Notes: generated by a model from the letters alone, not told the origin. 64,000 bases of DNA from Chitinophagaceae bacterium LGM1 (GCA_018604165.1 CP075895.1:186001-250000); one strand, 5' to 3'. Shown: positions 42,400 through 52,936, counted from the first letter of the stretch. Made by a program: numbers and translations.

Positions 42400-45300
42400 T
42401 TATCTGATAAGGGTTAGCGTACCCTTATACTCTACTTCTTTTTTACCACCATTGCCACAAATACCTTTTGCATAATAGTTATATGTCCCTATATCCTGTA
42501 ATTTGCCGTTATAAACACCATCCCAACCATCGCCTATTATGTTGGTTTCAAATACTTGTTGGCCAAAACGGTTGTAGATAGCAAAGCGTTGCAGCACAAA
42601 ATCGCCTTTGAACAAGACTTTGGCTTTGTCGTTCCTGCCATCACCGTTGGGCGTAAAGGCATCGGGGATGAAGATATTACAACAGTCATTATATAATACC
42701 TCAGCGCCAGCAGAGTCTTTGCAGGTATTGGCATCTGTTATCCATACCATGTACTTACCATTTGCCATATTCGACAATTCTTCTTTCAAAGCATTGTCGT
42801 TGGCCGACCATTTGTAGAGGTATGGCATGGTACCACCAGTTACATCTGCCTTCAGGTAGCCACCATCGTCATACCCCTCACAATCGTTAGGTACTACTTT
42901 TATCGTTGTAGTAAGTTTATCGGGTTGTAATATTCGTATGGCTGTATCTTTAATACAGTTTTTGTCATCTATAACACGTACTTTATAAGTACCCGCTGCG
43001 AGGTCGAAAAATGTACTTACAGATACAGGTGTGCGACTATCGAGTTGATACATTAACGGTTGTACACCACCGGTTACGGTCAGTGTTATTTTACCATCGT
43101 TAAAGCCGAAACAACTGGCAGCTTTGGGTATTGCATCGCTAATAATTATTCTTGGGTAGCCTTGCAGTGTAAGCGATGTGTCGTGTTCACAATTATTGCT
43201 GTCGGTAACGGTTAGTATGTAATTACCTTGTGTTAATTGGTTGAAGATATTATTAGTTTGCTTGCTACCATTGTTGATAGAATACATATAAGGAAGTGTG
43301 CCACCTAAGCCACTTACTACAATGGTGGCGTCTTTATAGTCCTCGCACGTAGGTTGTATTACAGATGGTACAGTTAGTAACAGTTTGTTGGGTTGTGTCA
43401 GTGTTATTACAGTATCACGCTCACAGTTGTTGGCATCTTTTATGCGCACTATGTGTATACCGCTCTTCAGTCCTGTTTTTATATTATTAGCATTGTGTGG
43501 TATTGAGTTGATGGCATAGGTATATGGTGTAATACCGCCTATACCTGTTATAGTTACTTTGCCAGAAGTGTCGCCGAAACACAAAACGTTTTGTAAGTCA
43601 AGGTTTTGATACCCTAACCTTGCCGGTTCAGTTACAGTGATAGTGGTGTCTTTGCTACAATTATTAGCATCCCTTACACGGAACGTGTAAGTGCCTGCTA
43701 GCATATTATTAAAAGTACCGCTTGTGCCAAAAGCACCGGTTCCCATAGCGTAATTGAATGCAGGTGTACCACCGAAAGCACCTACAATCACCCTGCCGTT
43801 TGCGAAGCCATAACATGTTGGTGGTGTTATGCTAATAAACGGAACTAATAGCGATGGTTGTGTTATAGTGATAGAAGTATCCTTGCGGCAGCCCAAGTTG
43901 TCGCGGATAGCAACGGTGTAGCTACCTATTGGCAAATTGCTAAAGGTATTAGTGGGTACAAATGGATTTGTGTTGAGTGAATAGGTGAACGGGCTTTGCC
44001 CAGATGTGGTAGCTATGCTGATAGACGCATTCGTATCGCCAAAGCAGCGCACATTATTGATGGTATAATTGGCGTTTACTCTGGTAGAATCGATTATAGT
44101 AATGGTGGTATCCTTTACGCAAAGTCGTGTATCGCGTATATAAAAAGTATAGGTGCCTGCCGCTAATGAGCCATAAACATTTGCACTACCGAAAGAAGAA
44201 GTGCCGATAGCATATACATATCCAGGAACACCACCTGAGACGCTTATGATTACATTACCATTATTCAACGGCGTACAGGTAGATTGCTTTACCTGCAAAG
44301 ACGGTATGATGCGTGTGGGCTGGTTCATGGTAACTGTGCTATCTACATCACAATTATTAGCATCCCTGATGCGCAGTATGTATGTACCCGCCGCTAAGCC
44401 AGAGAATGTAGAAGAACTGACATATGCACTGCTGCCAATAGCATAAGTAAATGGTGTAGTGCCACCTGTACCGGAAATGGTAATGATGCCATTGGAGTTA
44501 CCATTACATATAGGCTCTGTAATACTGATATTTGAAAATCCCAGCTTTGCAGGTTGTGTTATGGTAATGCTGGTATCGCGTATACAATCATTTGCATCTT
44601 TTACACGGAATGTATATGTGCCTGGTGCAAGGCCAGTGAAGCTATTGACGGAAGCAAAACTACCAGTACCTATAGCATAGGTGTATGGCGATACGCCACC
44701 AGTACCCGTCACGGTTACGGAACCGTTGGTCAACCCGAAGCAACTGACATTCACACGATTTATATTGCTTGCGAGCCTTGCTGGTTGGGTAATGGCAATT
44801 GCTGTATCAAGATAACAACTGTCAACATCTTTAATCCTGAAGTTGTGGACAGCTGCCGGTAATGTATTGAATGTACCTGAAGTGCCGAATGTGCCAGGTA
44901 ACAATCTGTAAAAATAAGGTGCAGTACCGCTATTGCCGGTGAGTACAATAGCACCTGTATTGTCACCATTACACAAGACATTGGTTACAACTGCATTGGC
45001 GTGTACGGATATAGAATCGTTCAATACAAAGTTTGAGTCTTTGGTACAATTATTATTGTCGCGAACACGTATCAGGTACGTGCCTGAAAACAAACCTGAA
45101 AAAGTATTGGTGCTGCTAAAGCTACCTGTGCCCAGTGCATACTGATAAGGAGATGTACCGTTTGATGCAGTAACGGTAATAAGCCCACTACTATAAAAGT
45201 TACACCTCGGTTTGGTAGACGCTACGCTGATTACAATATCGGGCGGGTTTTGCAACTGTACTGTTGTGTCTTTAATACAATCGTTAGCATCCCTTATTCT

Positions 45301-46953
45301 CAGAGTATAAGAGCCTGCAGTTAGGCCTGTGAAAATATTGCTTGTGCCAAAACTGCCTGTGCCTATGGCATACGTAAATGGCGACACGCCACCACCGGCA
45401 ACCAAAGTGATGCTACCATTGCTGCCACCAAAACAAGTTGGTCTAACCATACTAACGGTTGGTATTATTGTAGGTGGCGGGTTGAGCGTAATGGTAGTAT
45501 CCTTGAAGCAAGTATTGTTATTAGTAACCCTGATGGTATATGTGCCGGGGTCCAGGCTATCTGTTTGTGCACCTGTAAGCCCTGTAAATGTATGTATGAT
45601 GCTGGTACCTTGCCTTATTGTAATTGTCCATGGAGATGGAGCAACAGATGGCGTCATTGTAAAACGTGCCTTTTTTGAGCATGTAGCAGGCGATAGCAGT
45701 GTATATGCCAATGCGGGGTCTGGTAGTATGGTTATGGTATACGCCCTTGTTTGTGAGCTGGATAGAGGACAGCCATCATCTTTGAAGTTGATAAAGAAAT
45801 TATAAGTACCGGGTGTTGCTGTCGCAAGGTTCCAACTGAAAACAGACGTAGGCGCAGTTGTATTATTGTTTGTAATAGTGTACGTTGCACCCGCAGGTAT
45901 ACCACTGGGTGTCATGGTTATTGCATTGCCTTCTGCATCGGTAGCATTGATGTTGAAAGTAAGCAACCCTGCAGATTTACACACAGTGAGGGTAGTACCA
46001 CCGCCACTTATAGTACCCGCAGATTGGCTGCTGATGCTGCCGGTTGGGGCGTTATTGGTGCAGTTATTCAGTACAACGAATGTCATCTCTCGCATACTGG
46101 TGCCTACAAGCGTACTGCCTCTATACTCGTCTACCCTGAAAACAACCAACGAGCGCTGTACAAGATTGGGGGTAAAGCTAAGCTGGCCTGTACTGCTGCT
46201 GAAACTGAATGTTCCTGTTGCGACGGCTAGGGGGGCAGTAGCTGTATAGCCCGTAACATATGTTACTGTACCGCCGGTATTAACCATGCCTGGTACCAGG
46301 CTGTATGACAATGCATCCAGATTGGGGTCTACTGTACCTGGGTTATTATTGGCAGGTACATTTATACAGAAAAACGGTGTGGGTATAGATGTGTAAATGG
46401 GGGATGAATTTCCACCGATAGTATTATTCAACGTAGCTTCTAATGCCATGATAGTGCCACCACCTGTGCCAGAGGTGATATTGGTAATAGTAGTGCTTCG
46501 GCCAGCAGAAGAGGTAAAACCCATAGCACCTGTGAAACGAAAACGCCAGTTGGCAGATGTTGAGTTTAATATAAAAGTACCTGTATATGTAAAGCGCTTG
46601 ACGCCCGGTATAGTACCTGTACTGCTTACACAGTTTGTATTACTCAATTGTGACGGGCATACAGGCGTTACTTCTACACCTGCGCTGGGAGCCTGTATTG
46701 CAAGATTTTTTGTCTCAACCAATGTAGTGCCATTGTATAGCTCAACGGTAGGTGTGCCTGTACTAAGGTTTGGAAATGCAGAACCACCACAATCGCCATA
46801 TACTACCAACGTAACATTGTAAGTAGTATCATTAACATAGGTATAGTAAAAATCGGCACCATAAATATGTGTCGCACGAGACTGATAAGAAATAAGCAGA
46901 AAAACCAAGCATATTAGAGCTGTTTTCTGCACAAACTGTATAGTTTTTATCAT
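42400..46953 (-). CDS. SprB-repeat surface protein with type B sorting domain
   Basis: A 1517-residue secreted protein with a signal peptide. The N-terminal third has Ig-like beta domains. From about residue 490 there are twelve SprB repeats of about 78-82 residues (each with a CFG/N-G start, PYTYAIGTGSF core and a GTYTFRVRDANDC end), preceded by one diverged unit. The C-terminus is a gliding-motility (type B) sorting domain: NIFIPDAFTPNGDGRND, then YNRFGQQVFETN and a YKGTLTLIR end. Type IX secretion exports such proteins; SprB itself is a moving gliding adhesin, and a similar adhesin role is likely here. Confidence 0.9.
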   Translation of the reverse strand: MIKTIQFVQKTALICLVFLLISYQSRATHIYGADFYYTYVNDTTYNVTLVVYGDCGGSAFPNLSTGTPTVELYNGTTLVETKNLAIQAPSAGVEVTPVCPSQLSNTNCVSSTGTIPGVKRFTYTGTFILNSTSANWRFRFTGAMGFTSSAGRSTTITNITSGTGGGTIMALEATLNNTIGGNSSPIYTSIPTPFFCINVPANNNPGTVDPNLDALSYSLVPGMVNTGGTVTYVTGYTATAPLAVATGTFSFSSSTGQLSFTPNLVQRSLVVFRVDEYRGSTLVGTSMREMTFVVLNNCTNNAPTGSISSQSAGTISGGGTTLTVCKSAGLLTFNINATDAEGNAITMTPSGIPAGATYTITNNNTTAPTSVFSWNLATATPGTYNFFINFKDDGCPLSSSQTRAYTITILPDPALAYTLLSPATCSKKARFTMTPSVAPSPWTITIRQGTSIIHTFTGLTGAQTDSLDPGTYTIRVTNNNTCFKDTTITLNPPPTIIPTVSMVRPTCFGGSNGSITLVAGGGVSPFTYAIGTGSFGTSNIFTGLTAGSYTLRIRDANDCIKDTTVQLQNPPDIVISVASTKPRCNFYSSGLITVTASNGTSPYQYALGTGSFSSTNTFSGLFSGTYLIRVRDNNNCTKDSNFVLNDSISVHANAVVTNVLCNGDNTGAIVLTGNSGTAPYFYRLLPGTFGTSGTFNTLPAAVHNFRIKDVDSCYLDTAIAITQPARLASNINRVNVSCFGLTNGSVTVTGTGGVSPYTYAIGTGSFASVNSFTGLAPGTYTFRVKDANDCIRDTSITITQPAKLGFSNISITEPICNGNSNGIITISGTGGTTPFTYAIGSSAYVSSSTFSGLAAGTYILRIRDANNCDVDSTVTMNQPTRIIPSLQVKQSTCTPLNNGNVIISVSGGVPGYVYAIGTSSFGSANVYGSLAAGTYTFYIRDTRLCVKDTTITIIDSTRVNANYTINNVRCFGDTNASISIATTSGQSPFTYSLNTNPFVPTNTFSNLPIGSYTVAIRDNLGCRKDTSITITQPSLLVPFISITPPTCYGFANGRVIVGAFGGTPAFNYAMGTGAFGTSGTFNNMLAGTYTFRVRDANNCSKDTTITVTEPARLGYQNLDLQNVLCFGDTSGKVTITGIGGITPYTYAINSIPHNANNIKTGLKSGIHIVRIKDANNCERDTVITLTQPNKLLLTVPSVIQPTCEDYKDATIVVSGLGGTLPYMYSINNGSKQTNNIFNQLTQGNYILTVTDSNNCEHDTSLTLQGYPRIIISDAIPKAASCFGFNDGKITLTVTGGVQPLMYQLDSRTPVSVSTFFDLAAGTYKVRVIDDKNCIKDTAIRILQPDKLTTTIKVVPNDCEGYDDGGYLKADVTGGTMPYLYKWSANDNALKEELSNMANGKYMVWITDANTCKDSAGAEVLYNDCCNIFIPDAFTPNGDGRNDKAKVLFKGDFVLQRFAIYNRFGQQVFETNIIGDGWDGVYNGKLQDIGTYNYYAKGICGNGGKKEVEYKGTLTLIR

Positions 46954-47207
46954 ACTGATAAATTACAAAAATCTACAATACCGGCGTAGCCGGGTTTAAT
47001 AATATACAGAGGGGTATGCAACTCTACGTTATTGTCAGGCATATGCTAACAATTATACAAGGTGTTGGGTTTTACGGTGTTACAAATTATGCCATTTTTA
47101 TGACATAACAATGCACCTATATGGTATCACAAACTTATTACAGTTCTGTGAACATAAAAACAATATTAGCCCGAATTGGGAATAGAAACAGATGAGAACG
47201 GAGAAAA
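46954..47207. other. Intergenic region upstream of the SprB-repeat gene
   Basis: Gap between the SprB-repeat gene and the flippase gene, both minus strand. It is AT-rich with no credible small ORF and no clear hairpin terminator. It must contain the promoter of the large adhesin gene. Confidence 0.4.
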
Positions 47208-48695
47208 TCAGAACAAACGTTTGTTTTCTTTAACTGAGCGTAAATAATTCTTGATATCGGGGGATGGTTGTAACCATAATAACATGATGATAAAGAGAAC
47301 AACGATACAAATACTGCGTACGATAGTGTCTGAATAAAGATTGCCTATTTGTGGCAAGATGTATGAAATGCCAACTGCTGGTAAAGATGCTATAAGGATT
47401 AGCAATGAATTTCGGGATAGTGGCATCAGCCCCATTTTTTGTTGCAGGAATATGAGTTTTATGATGTTGAATAGAAAAAAGCCGATAGTATTAGCCCATG
47501 CAGCACCCAAAATGCCATGTGTTGGTATCAAAATAAAGTTGAGAATAATAATAAGTGCAACCAATAAAAAAGTAATGTAAAAATTAAACTTGTAATGCTC
47601 AGACATGCTAAGCATTTCAGAGTTGATGCCTGTAAGCATATCAAAATATCTGCCCAGCATCAATACTGGTACTATATACACAATACTTGAATAGTTTTTA
47701 TCAAACACTGCTGCAATATTATGCATGTTGGCAAAAATCAGTAAAAACATGACCGTGGCAACTATCTGCATATTTAGTGACGAACGTGTAAAAAGGTCTT
47801 TAACGGTTGCTTTATCATTTTGATTGTAAGCTTTTGTAACCATGGGCGTAGCAGCACTAGCCAAAGACCGGTAGGGTATCTGGAATATAGAAATAATCAG
47901 TACACAAACAGAATAAACAGCTACACTGGCCATACCACCCTTATCCAGTATCCCTAACATTTGTGTATCTACATTTATCAACAATGCTATAGACACATTA
48001 ATCAGTACATGAAATGCAGCAAAAGAAGCCACCTCTTTATACTCTGTTTTTGAAAATAAACGCCAGTTAACAGAAAAACCGAAACCTTCTGTTTTTGCCG
48101 TAAGTTTCCATAATATGGCAATTGGTATCAAATGTGCCAAAATGCTCAATATCATAAAAGTATAGAATGAGATATAACCATATCCCATTAGCAGTACCAA
48201 CAATATATTAATGCATCTAAGCAATATCTCTTTGATAAAAGTAGAAACCGCTACTTTCATTTGAGAGCTGAGGTATTGTTCCAGCAATGTCATTGTTGAC
48301 CATAACAACACATACATAGGTAGCCATGCATAATACTGCAGCACATACTCCATATCAACAGGCTGGTACAGATTAGTAATAGCATCCTTACACAAGAAGT
48401 AGATGACTGAGAATAGCCCCGTTGTACATAAAGGTACTATAGCACTGATGGTGAACAGTAATTTTCTTTTTTCGTCATCTACGTTATACTTGTATACATA
48501 CACGTACAACATATTATGTACGCCAAACAAAATAATATTAGATGCCAGAACAGCTTGTGCAAGCAGATTGCGAGAGTAGCCAAAAGCTTGTTGCTGCATT
48601 AGTTTGGTAGATAAATAGACAGTTAACGCACCCAATAGTGCGCCAGCAAACGTAACGATTGTCGTTTTTACAGACTGTCGAAAAACAATGCCCAT
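47208..48695 (-). CDS. Polysaccharide flippase (Wzx/MVF type)
   Basis: A 495-residue membrane protein with about 13-14 transmembrane segments, typical of the polysaccharide biosynthesis/oligosaccharide flippase family. The first block, FRQSVKTTIVTFAGALLGAL, and TQMLGILDKGGMASVAVYSV near residue 260 fit that family. It would move lipid-linked glycan units across the inner membrane. It is the last gene of a five-gene glycan locus; no polymerase (Wzy) is seen in the window. Confidence 0.85.
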   Translation of the reverse strand: MGIVFRQSVKTTIVTFAGALLGALTVYLSTKLMQQQAFGYSRNLLAQAVLASNIILFGVHNMLYVYVYKYNVDDEKRKLLFTISAIVPLCTTGLFSVIYFLCKDAITNLYQPVDMEYVLQYYAWLPMYVLLWSTMTLLEQYLSSQMKVAVSTFIKEILLRCINILLVLLMGYGYISFYTFMILSILAHLIPIAILWKLTAKTEGFGFSVNWRLFSKTEYKEVASFAAFHVLINVSIALLINVDTQMLGILDKGGMASVAVYSVCVLIISIFQIPYRSLASAATPMVTKAYNQNDKATVKDLFTRSSLNMQIVATVMFLLIFANMHNIAAVFDKNYSSIVYIVPVLMLGRYFDMLTGINSEMLSMSEHYKFNFYITFLLVALIIILNFILIPTHGILGAAWANTIGFFLFNIIKLIFLQQKMGLMPLSRNSLLILIASLPAVGISYILPQIGNLYSDTIVRSICIVVLFIIMLLWLQPSPDIKNYLRSVKENKRLF

Positions 48696-48713
48696 CCCTC
48701 TTTTACGGTAGCT

Positions 48714-49469
48714 TTATAAAAACTGTATGAAAATATTTTCACCGTTTACTTCCATTCTGTATTTGTATGTATTAATAGCGTTAAAGAATGCATTGGCCGT
48801 ACCTTGTTTCATTCTGTCGTGAAGTTCTGTAACCAGCATTTTTATTTTAGGCAGCCATTCCAGGTTATTTGCAGTAAATACTTCTTTTTCAGACCCTTCA
48901 ATATCAATCTTTAGTATGTCTATAGATGCCAGATTGTAATCTTGCATAATATCATTAATACCTATTGCGGGAATAGCGTCTTGTTTTTCTGGTGAGCATT
49001 CCTTTACCATGAAGCCCCACTCACCTATGCCTTGGTCTACAATTTCAAGCGCGGTTTTTTTCGTCCAGATGCCACTATTTATGCAGGTGATATTTGGGTA
49101 ACTTGCAGTGTTTTTTTTAAGCAATTCAAAATTGGATGGCTCAGGCTCTACTGCTATGATTGTAGCATTGGGGAATAATTGTGCAAAGTACAGAGACGCA
49201 AAACCTATATTAGCGCCACAGTCTACAATAACCTTAGGATTATCTTGGTAAGGAAATTTGTATTCCTGCTGCTCAAATACTTGCAGAAATGTTTCATAGT
49301 CTGAAGAAGCTGTACGCAAATGTATGGGGAACGCGAAACCTTTTAGCTTCACAGAAATTGTTTTACGGTTTTTAGTATGCTTATTTCTCCATAGCGATAG
49401 CCCACCGTTGCCAAATCGCTTGTAATGGCTGTAAGATTTATAAAGTCCGTGCAGCAATGTCCCTAACAT
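48714..49469 (-). CDS. FkbM family methyltransferase
   Basis: A 251-residue SAM-dependent methyltransferase: VIVDCGANIGFASLYFAQLF is the SAM loop, IIAVEPEPSNFELLKKN the second motif, and IDILKIDIEGSEKEVF the FkbM signature. In this setting it probably O-methylates a sugar or sugar carrier. It lies 18 bases before the flippase gene. Confidence 0.88.
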   Translation of the reverse strand: MLGTLLHGLYKSYSHYKRFGNGGLSLWRNKHTKNRKTISVKLKGFAFPIHLRTASSDYETFLQVFEQQEYKFPYQDNPKVIVDCGANIGFASLYFAQLFPNATIIAVEPEPSNFELLKKNTASYPNITCINSGIWTKKTALEIVDQGIGEWGFMVKECSPEKQDAIPAIGINDIMQDYNLASIDILKIDIEGSEKEVFTANNLEWLPKIKMLVTELHDRMKQGTANAFFNAINTYKYRMEVNGENIFIQFL

Positions 49470-49476
49470 ATTCGTA

Positions 49477-50193
49477 TTATTTTTTTACTGCCAGCACTAT
49501 ATTATTGCTGTACAGGTCGTTTCGCTTTATTTTTTCGGGCAATAACTTATTTAATATAGATATAGCAACAATGATAGGTAAAATAAATAACTGGTGCAGC
49601 AGCAGGTATAGTATGTTTGGTTTTTTGGGTAGGTAGCAATACAATAAAAACATGCTTAGCTGTGCATGAGTTTCAATAAAATTGCCTGCTTTAATGAATT
49701 GAGCAACCTCAAAACCATTTTTTTGCAACACTTGCTGTATGCCAAAGCTGGTGTAGCGGGCAAAGTCGTAAGGTTTTTCATGTTCCGGCCATACAAAGGG
49801 GCAAGTAATAAGTAAATACCCGCCTGGCTTCACCACCCTGTATATCTCTGGTAGTATTTCGTCTATATTAAATACATGCTCAAATACTTCGGTGGCAAAT
49901 ACATGGTCGAAATGATTATCATTAAATGGTATGGTTTTACCATCGTAGTATACATCAATCTCTTCGTTTTTGTGAGAGTGCCCTGATACTTCAATGTCCA
50001 AGCCTGTATAGCTGTCAGCATTAGTAAATAAAGCTTTATAGGGTTTGGCACCACAACCGAAATCTAAGACATTACCCTTCAGCATGGGTGCTAGTAGTGT
50101 GAGGCTTTCATGCAGCCGCTTTCTGATAAAATAGAAAGGGTGGCAGAAAACATGATACCACTTAACTATAAATATGTCGGCGTAGTTATTCAT
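49477..50193 (-). CDS. Class I SAM-dependent methyltransferase
   Basis: A 238-residue Methyltransf_11-type enzyme (KGNVLDFGCGAKPYKALF as motif I, FDHVFATEVFEHVF, and YRVVKPGGYLLITCPF). The ATG at 50193 forms TAATG with the stop of the upstream glycosyltransferase, which favours it over the frame's ATG at 50220. The C-terminus has a hydrophobic pair (about 180-215), so it may be membrane associated. The substrate is probably a glycan or lipid-linked sugar. Confidence 0.85.
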   Translation of the reverse strand: MNNYADIFIVKWYHVFCHPFYFIRKRLHESLTLLAPMLKGNVLDFGCGAKPYKALFTNADSYTGLDIEVSGHSHKNEEIDVYYDGKTIPFNDNHFDHVFATEVFEHVFNIDEILPEIYRVVKPGGYLLITCPFVWPEHEKPYDFARYTSFGIQQVLQKNGFEVAQFIKAGNFIETHAQLSMFLLYCYLPKKPNILYLLLHQLFILPIIVAISILNKLLPEKIKRNDLYSNNIVLAVKK

Positions 50194-51050
50194 TAGCGTT
50201 TCAGCTTTTTCCAATACCATAGTACATAAGCATTGATTGCATTATACAGTATGGTAATATTCAAAGGTTTTATTTTATGCAGCATCGGTAATCTGCTATA
50301 ATAATAATACATGCTCTTGGCTAATTTGTAAAAGTGTGTATTATTAATCTGTGCAGCACCTGTAATGGATGCTGTGTGAATACGGTATTGCAACAGAGGT
50401 TCAGGTATCTTATGTATTGTCAGCCCATCGTTTAGCAAGCGCAGCCACAAATCATAATCTTCATAATCTATTTGCCTGTATTTGTATTGAGCATATACCT
50501 GTTTCCTCGTCATGATAGATGAATGGCCAAGGCAATTATGCTTGCGCATATGCCTTTTAATATCTTCAGCGTCTGTAATGTTGTTGTTATTCCTACCAAG
50601 CGGTAGGCTGTTTTCATCTATATATTCCATGATGCTGTCTGCAACTGCAACGTGTGGATTGGCTTGCAGGTATGCTACTTGTTTGGCTATGCGTTCTGGT
50701 TTAGCAACATCGTCAGCATCCATACGTGCTATGTATTCTCCATTGGCTATTTCAATACCCTTATTCAGGCTTTGCACAATGCGCAGGTTGTTTTCATTTC
50801 TGTGGTACTTTATTCTGCTATCGGTATATGAATGGATAATTTTTTGAGTACCATCTGTACTGGCATCATCTACGATAATAAGTTCTAAATTGGCATAGGT
50901 TTGGTTCAAAATACTATCAATAGCTTCCCGAAGGTGCTTTTCGCCGTTGTACACGGGCAGTATTACGCTTACTAATGGTTGCTCTTTCAAATACGACTGC
51001 CAAAAATAAGGGAAATAATGTAGGCTGTGATTGTTAATTATCGTCAACAA
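50193..51050 (-). CDS. Family 2 glycosyltransferase
   Basis: A 285-residue GT-A enzyme: PLVSVILPVYNGEKHLREAI, IIVDDASTDGTQKI, and the metal-binding DxD as YIARMDADD. The ED near the end of the core (YEDYDLWLRL) is also present. It transfers a sugar to the growing glycan on the cytoplasmic side. It overlaps the upstream GT4 gene by 17 bases and the following methyltransferase by one, so the locus is tightly coupled. Confidence 0.9.
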   Translation of the reverse strand: MLTIINNHSLHYFPYFWQSYLKEQPLVSVILPVYNGEKHLREAIDSILNQTYANLELIIVDDASTDGTQKIIHSYTDSRIKYHRNENNLRIVQSLNKGIEIANGEYIARMDADDVAKPERIAKQVAYLQANPHVAVADSIMEYIDENSLPLGRNNNNITDAEDIKRHMRKHNCLGHSSIMTRKQVYAQYKYRQIDYEDYDLWLRLLNDGLTIHKIPEPLLQYRIHTASITGAAQINNTHFYKLAKSMYYYYSRLPMLHKIKPLNITILYNAINAYVLWYWKKLKR

Positions 51051-52248
51051 CTATACCTGTACTCCTGAAGAACTGCCTGTATTTTTGCAGGAATATAGCT
51101 CTGTCAAAATGCTGTAAGGCATAGTTGTAAGCGGCATCAGACAGTACATGAAGTTTATTATTGTCTTCGCACAATGCAGCAATGTGTGCTATGCCCTGCA
51201 ATACAACGCCTTCCTCATTTTCAGGATTATCTATGAGCATGGCATTCTGCATATGTACCAAGTGGGTTTTATTGCCTTCTAATGCTGTAACTACGGGTAC
51301 ACAACCATTTGCCATACCTTCTTTTATTAGCATAGGGAAACCTTCGTATGCAGATGTCATTAATATTACATGACATTGTTTATATAAAGCATACATTTTT
51401 TCTTTTTCACTTATTTCTCCGTGCAGTATGGCATGTTGCTTTACAAAACTGCTTATCTCGTCGAGCATAGTTCCGGCAAAATGAAACTTGACTCGTAAAT
51501 CTTGTTGTATGCATTTTTCAGCAATGTCATTTAACAGGTTGATGCGTTTTTGTGCTCCGCCCCTACCTGCATACAATATCTTTAAGGGCTGACTAAAGTC
51601 TTTTTTAGCATTATCAACAAAACTTACCCCCGGCTCTATAAATAATATTCTATCCAGATACTCTTTGTCTATACTATACGAGGTATACTGGTTTTTTATA
51701 TTATTTAAAGTAAATACATCATATACTATTCTGTAATTCAGTCTTTTGTGATTTTCTAAGCCGAAAAACTCCATACCGTTTTTACCGTGTGTAAAGTTGT
51801 GCAGCAGTTCTGTATTTACAACCCGCTTATTAATAAAAAACAGCATATCATAAAAAAAAGTACTATTAGAACTAAAGATATGTGCTTGCCGATGCCTGTT
51901 TATGTACAATGCATAAAAGTGAACGGTAAACAATCTGAATAAAAGGTTATCGCACCAAAAATGAATATCTTTTACTTCTATATTGCCGATGCTGTAAAAC
52001 TCTTTTTTAAAGAAATCATTAAAAGATTGCCTTGTGAAGTATAGCTGTTTTTGTGTACCGACAACAGATTCAAGTATATCAATATGTATTCTTTGTGCAC
52101 CGCCAATGGCATATCTGTCAAAGAAGAAGAAGAGTCCTGTAGGGTTCTTACGTTTACATAATACAAATGGGTATATGAATATAAGTGCTAAAGGATAGGT
52201 AAAACATAACAATAGCCTGAACAATTTAATTTTTGTGAGGTTATGCAT
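51034..52248 (-). CDS. Family 4 glycosyltransferase
   Basis: A 404-residue GT-B enzyme with a hydrophobic N-terminus (LFRLLLCFTYPLALIFIYPF). The C-terminal lobe has ILYAGRGGAQKRINLLNDI and the donor-binding MTSAYEGFPMLIKEGMANGC with EGNKT following. It is the first gene of the glycan locus and divergent from nuoA, with the shared promoter region at 52249-52445. Confidence 0.85.
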   Translation of the reverse strand: MHNLTKIKLFRLLLCFTYPLALIFIYPFVLCKRKNPTGLFFFFDRYAIGGAQRIHIDILESVVGTQKQLYFTRQSFNDFFKKEFYSIGNIEVKDIHFWCDNLLFRLFTVHFYALYINRHRQAHIFSSNSTFFYDMLFFINKRVVNTELLHNFTHGKNGMEFFGLENHKRLNYRIVYDVFTLNNIKNQYTSYSIDKEYLDRILFIEPGVSFVDNAKKDFSQPLKILYAGRGGAQKRINLLNDIAEKCIQQDLRVKFHFAGTMLDEISSFVKQHAILHGEISEKEKMYALYKQCHVILMTSAYEGFPMLIKEGMANGCVPVVTALEGNKTHLVHMQNAMLIDNPENEEGVVLQGIAHIAALCEDNNKLHVLSDAAYNYALQHFDRAIFLQKYRQFFRSTGIVVDDN

Positions 52249-52378
52249 GTGTAATTAATTATCCTGTTTGGGATGGTGAAAGTAGCAATAAGTTGGGGAA
52301 TGATAAAAAACGGAAATGAGGGCAACCAATGTTAAAAAAAGATGATGCAAAAATAGCATCAAAAAGCCTTGTATATCC

Positions 52379-52408
52379 TTGTAAATTCGCCCCATAACTA
52401 TAACTTTG
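52379..52408 (+). promoter_or_regulatory. Promoter of the nuo operon
   Basis: TTG (52379-52381) and TAACTTTG (52401-52408) are separated by 19 bases, matching the Bacteroidetes consensus. Transcription would begin about 30 bases before nuoA. Confidence 0.75.
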
Positions 52409-52445
52409 CTACCTCTGTTCAGAACGTTCGAAGTATTGTAGTAAT

Positions 52446-52838
52446 ATGAATTTTCTATTATTGGCTGCCAACCAGCAAACGCCTTTCAGTTACTTACCTG
52501 TAGCTATCCAATTGTTGGTGGGTATAGGGTTTGTGGTATTAACAATAGGGGCTTCTCAGTTTTTGGGGCCCAAACGCAGTACGGCTGATAAACTTATCAA
52601 CTTCGAAAGTGGTATCCCGTCTGTGGGCAATGCCCGCCAGCCAATGGCCATTAAATACTTTCTCGTAGCAATCTTGTTTGTGTTGTTCGATGTAGAAGTA
52701 ATATTCTTCTACCCGTATGCTGTTAATTTCAAAGAACTGGGGCAAGAAGGCTTTTGGGCGGTTATTATGTTTGTAGCATTCTTCCTTAGCGGGTTTATAT
52801 ACATAGTAAAAAAAGGCGCACTCGACTGGGAAGATTAG
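52446..52838 (+). CDS. nuoA: NADH-quinone oxidoreductase subunit A
   Basis: Membrane subunit of complex I, 130 residues, three transmembrane helices. Family marks: DKLINFESGIPSVGNAR in the loop and FVLFDVEVIFFYPYAVNF in helix 2. NuoA helps form the quinone site loop with NuoH. First gene of the operon. Confidence 0.95.
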   Translation: MNFLLLAANQQTPFSYLPVAIQLLVGIGFVVLTIGASQFLGPKRSTADKLINFESGIPSVGNARQPMAIKYFLVAILFVLFDVEVIFFYPYAVNFKELGQEGFWAVIMFVAFFLSGFIYIVKKGALDWED

Positions 52839-52844
52839 GTAAAT

Positions 52845-52901
52845 CAAAATGCAGAAGTTAAAAGCCAAAAAATGGCTTGAAACGAATAAAATTGCATTTT
52901 G
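52845..52901 (+). repeat. Two-level hairpin in the nuoA-nuoB spacer
   Basis: CAAAATGCA (52845-52853) pairs perfectly with TGCATTTTG (52893-52901), and inside it AAGCCA (52862-52867) pairs with TGGCTT (52873-52878). It is followed by TTTTTTGAATTTTGACTTTT. It is a member of the CAAAA/TTTTG spacer family found at most junctions of this operon, and its T-run makes it a possible attenuator. Confidence 0.75.
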
Positions 52902-52936
52902 TTTTTTGAATTTTGACTTTTTGAATTTAAAAAAAT

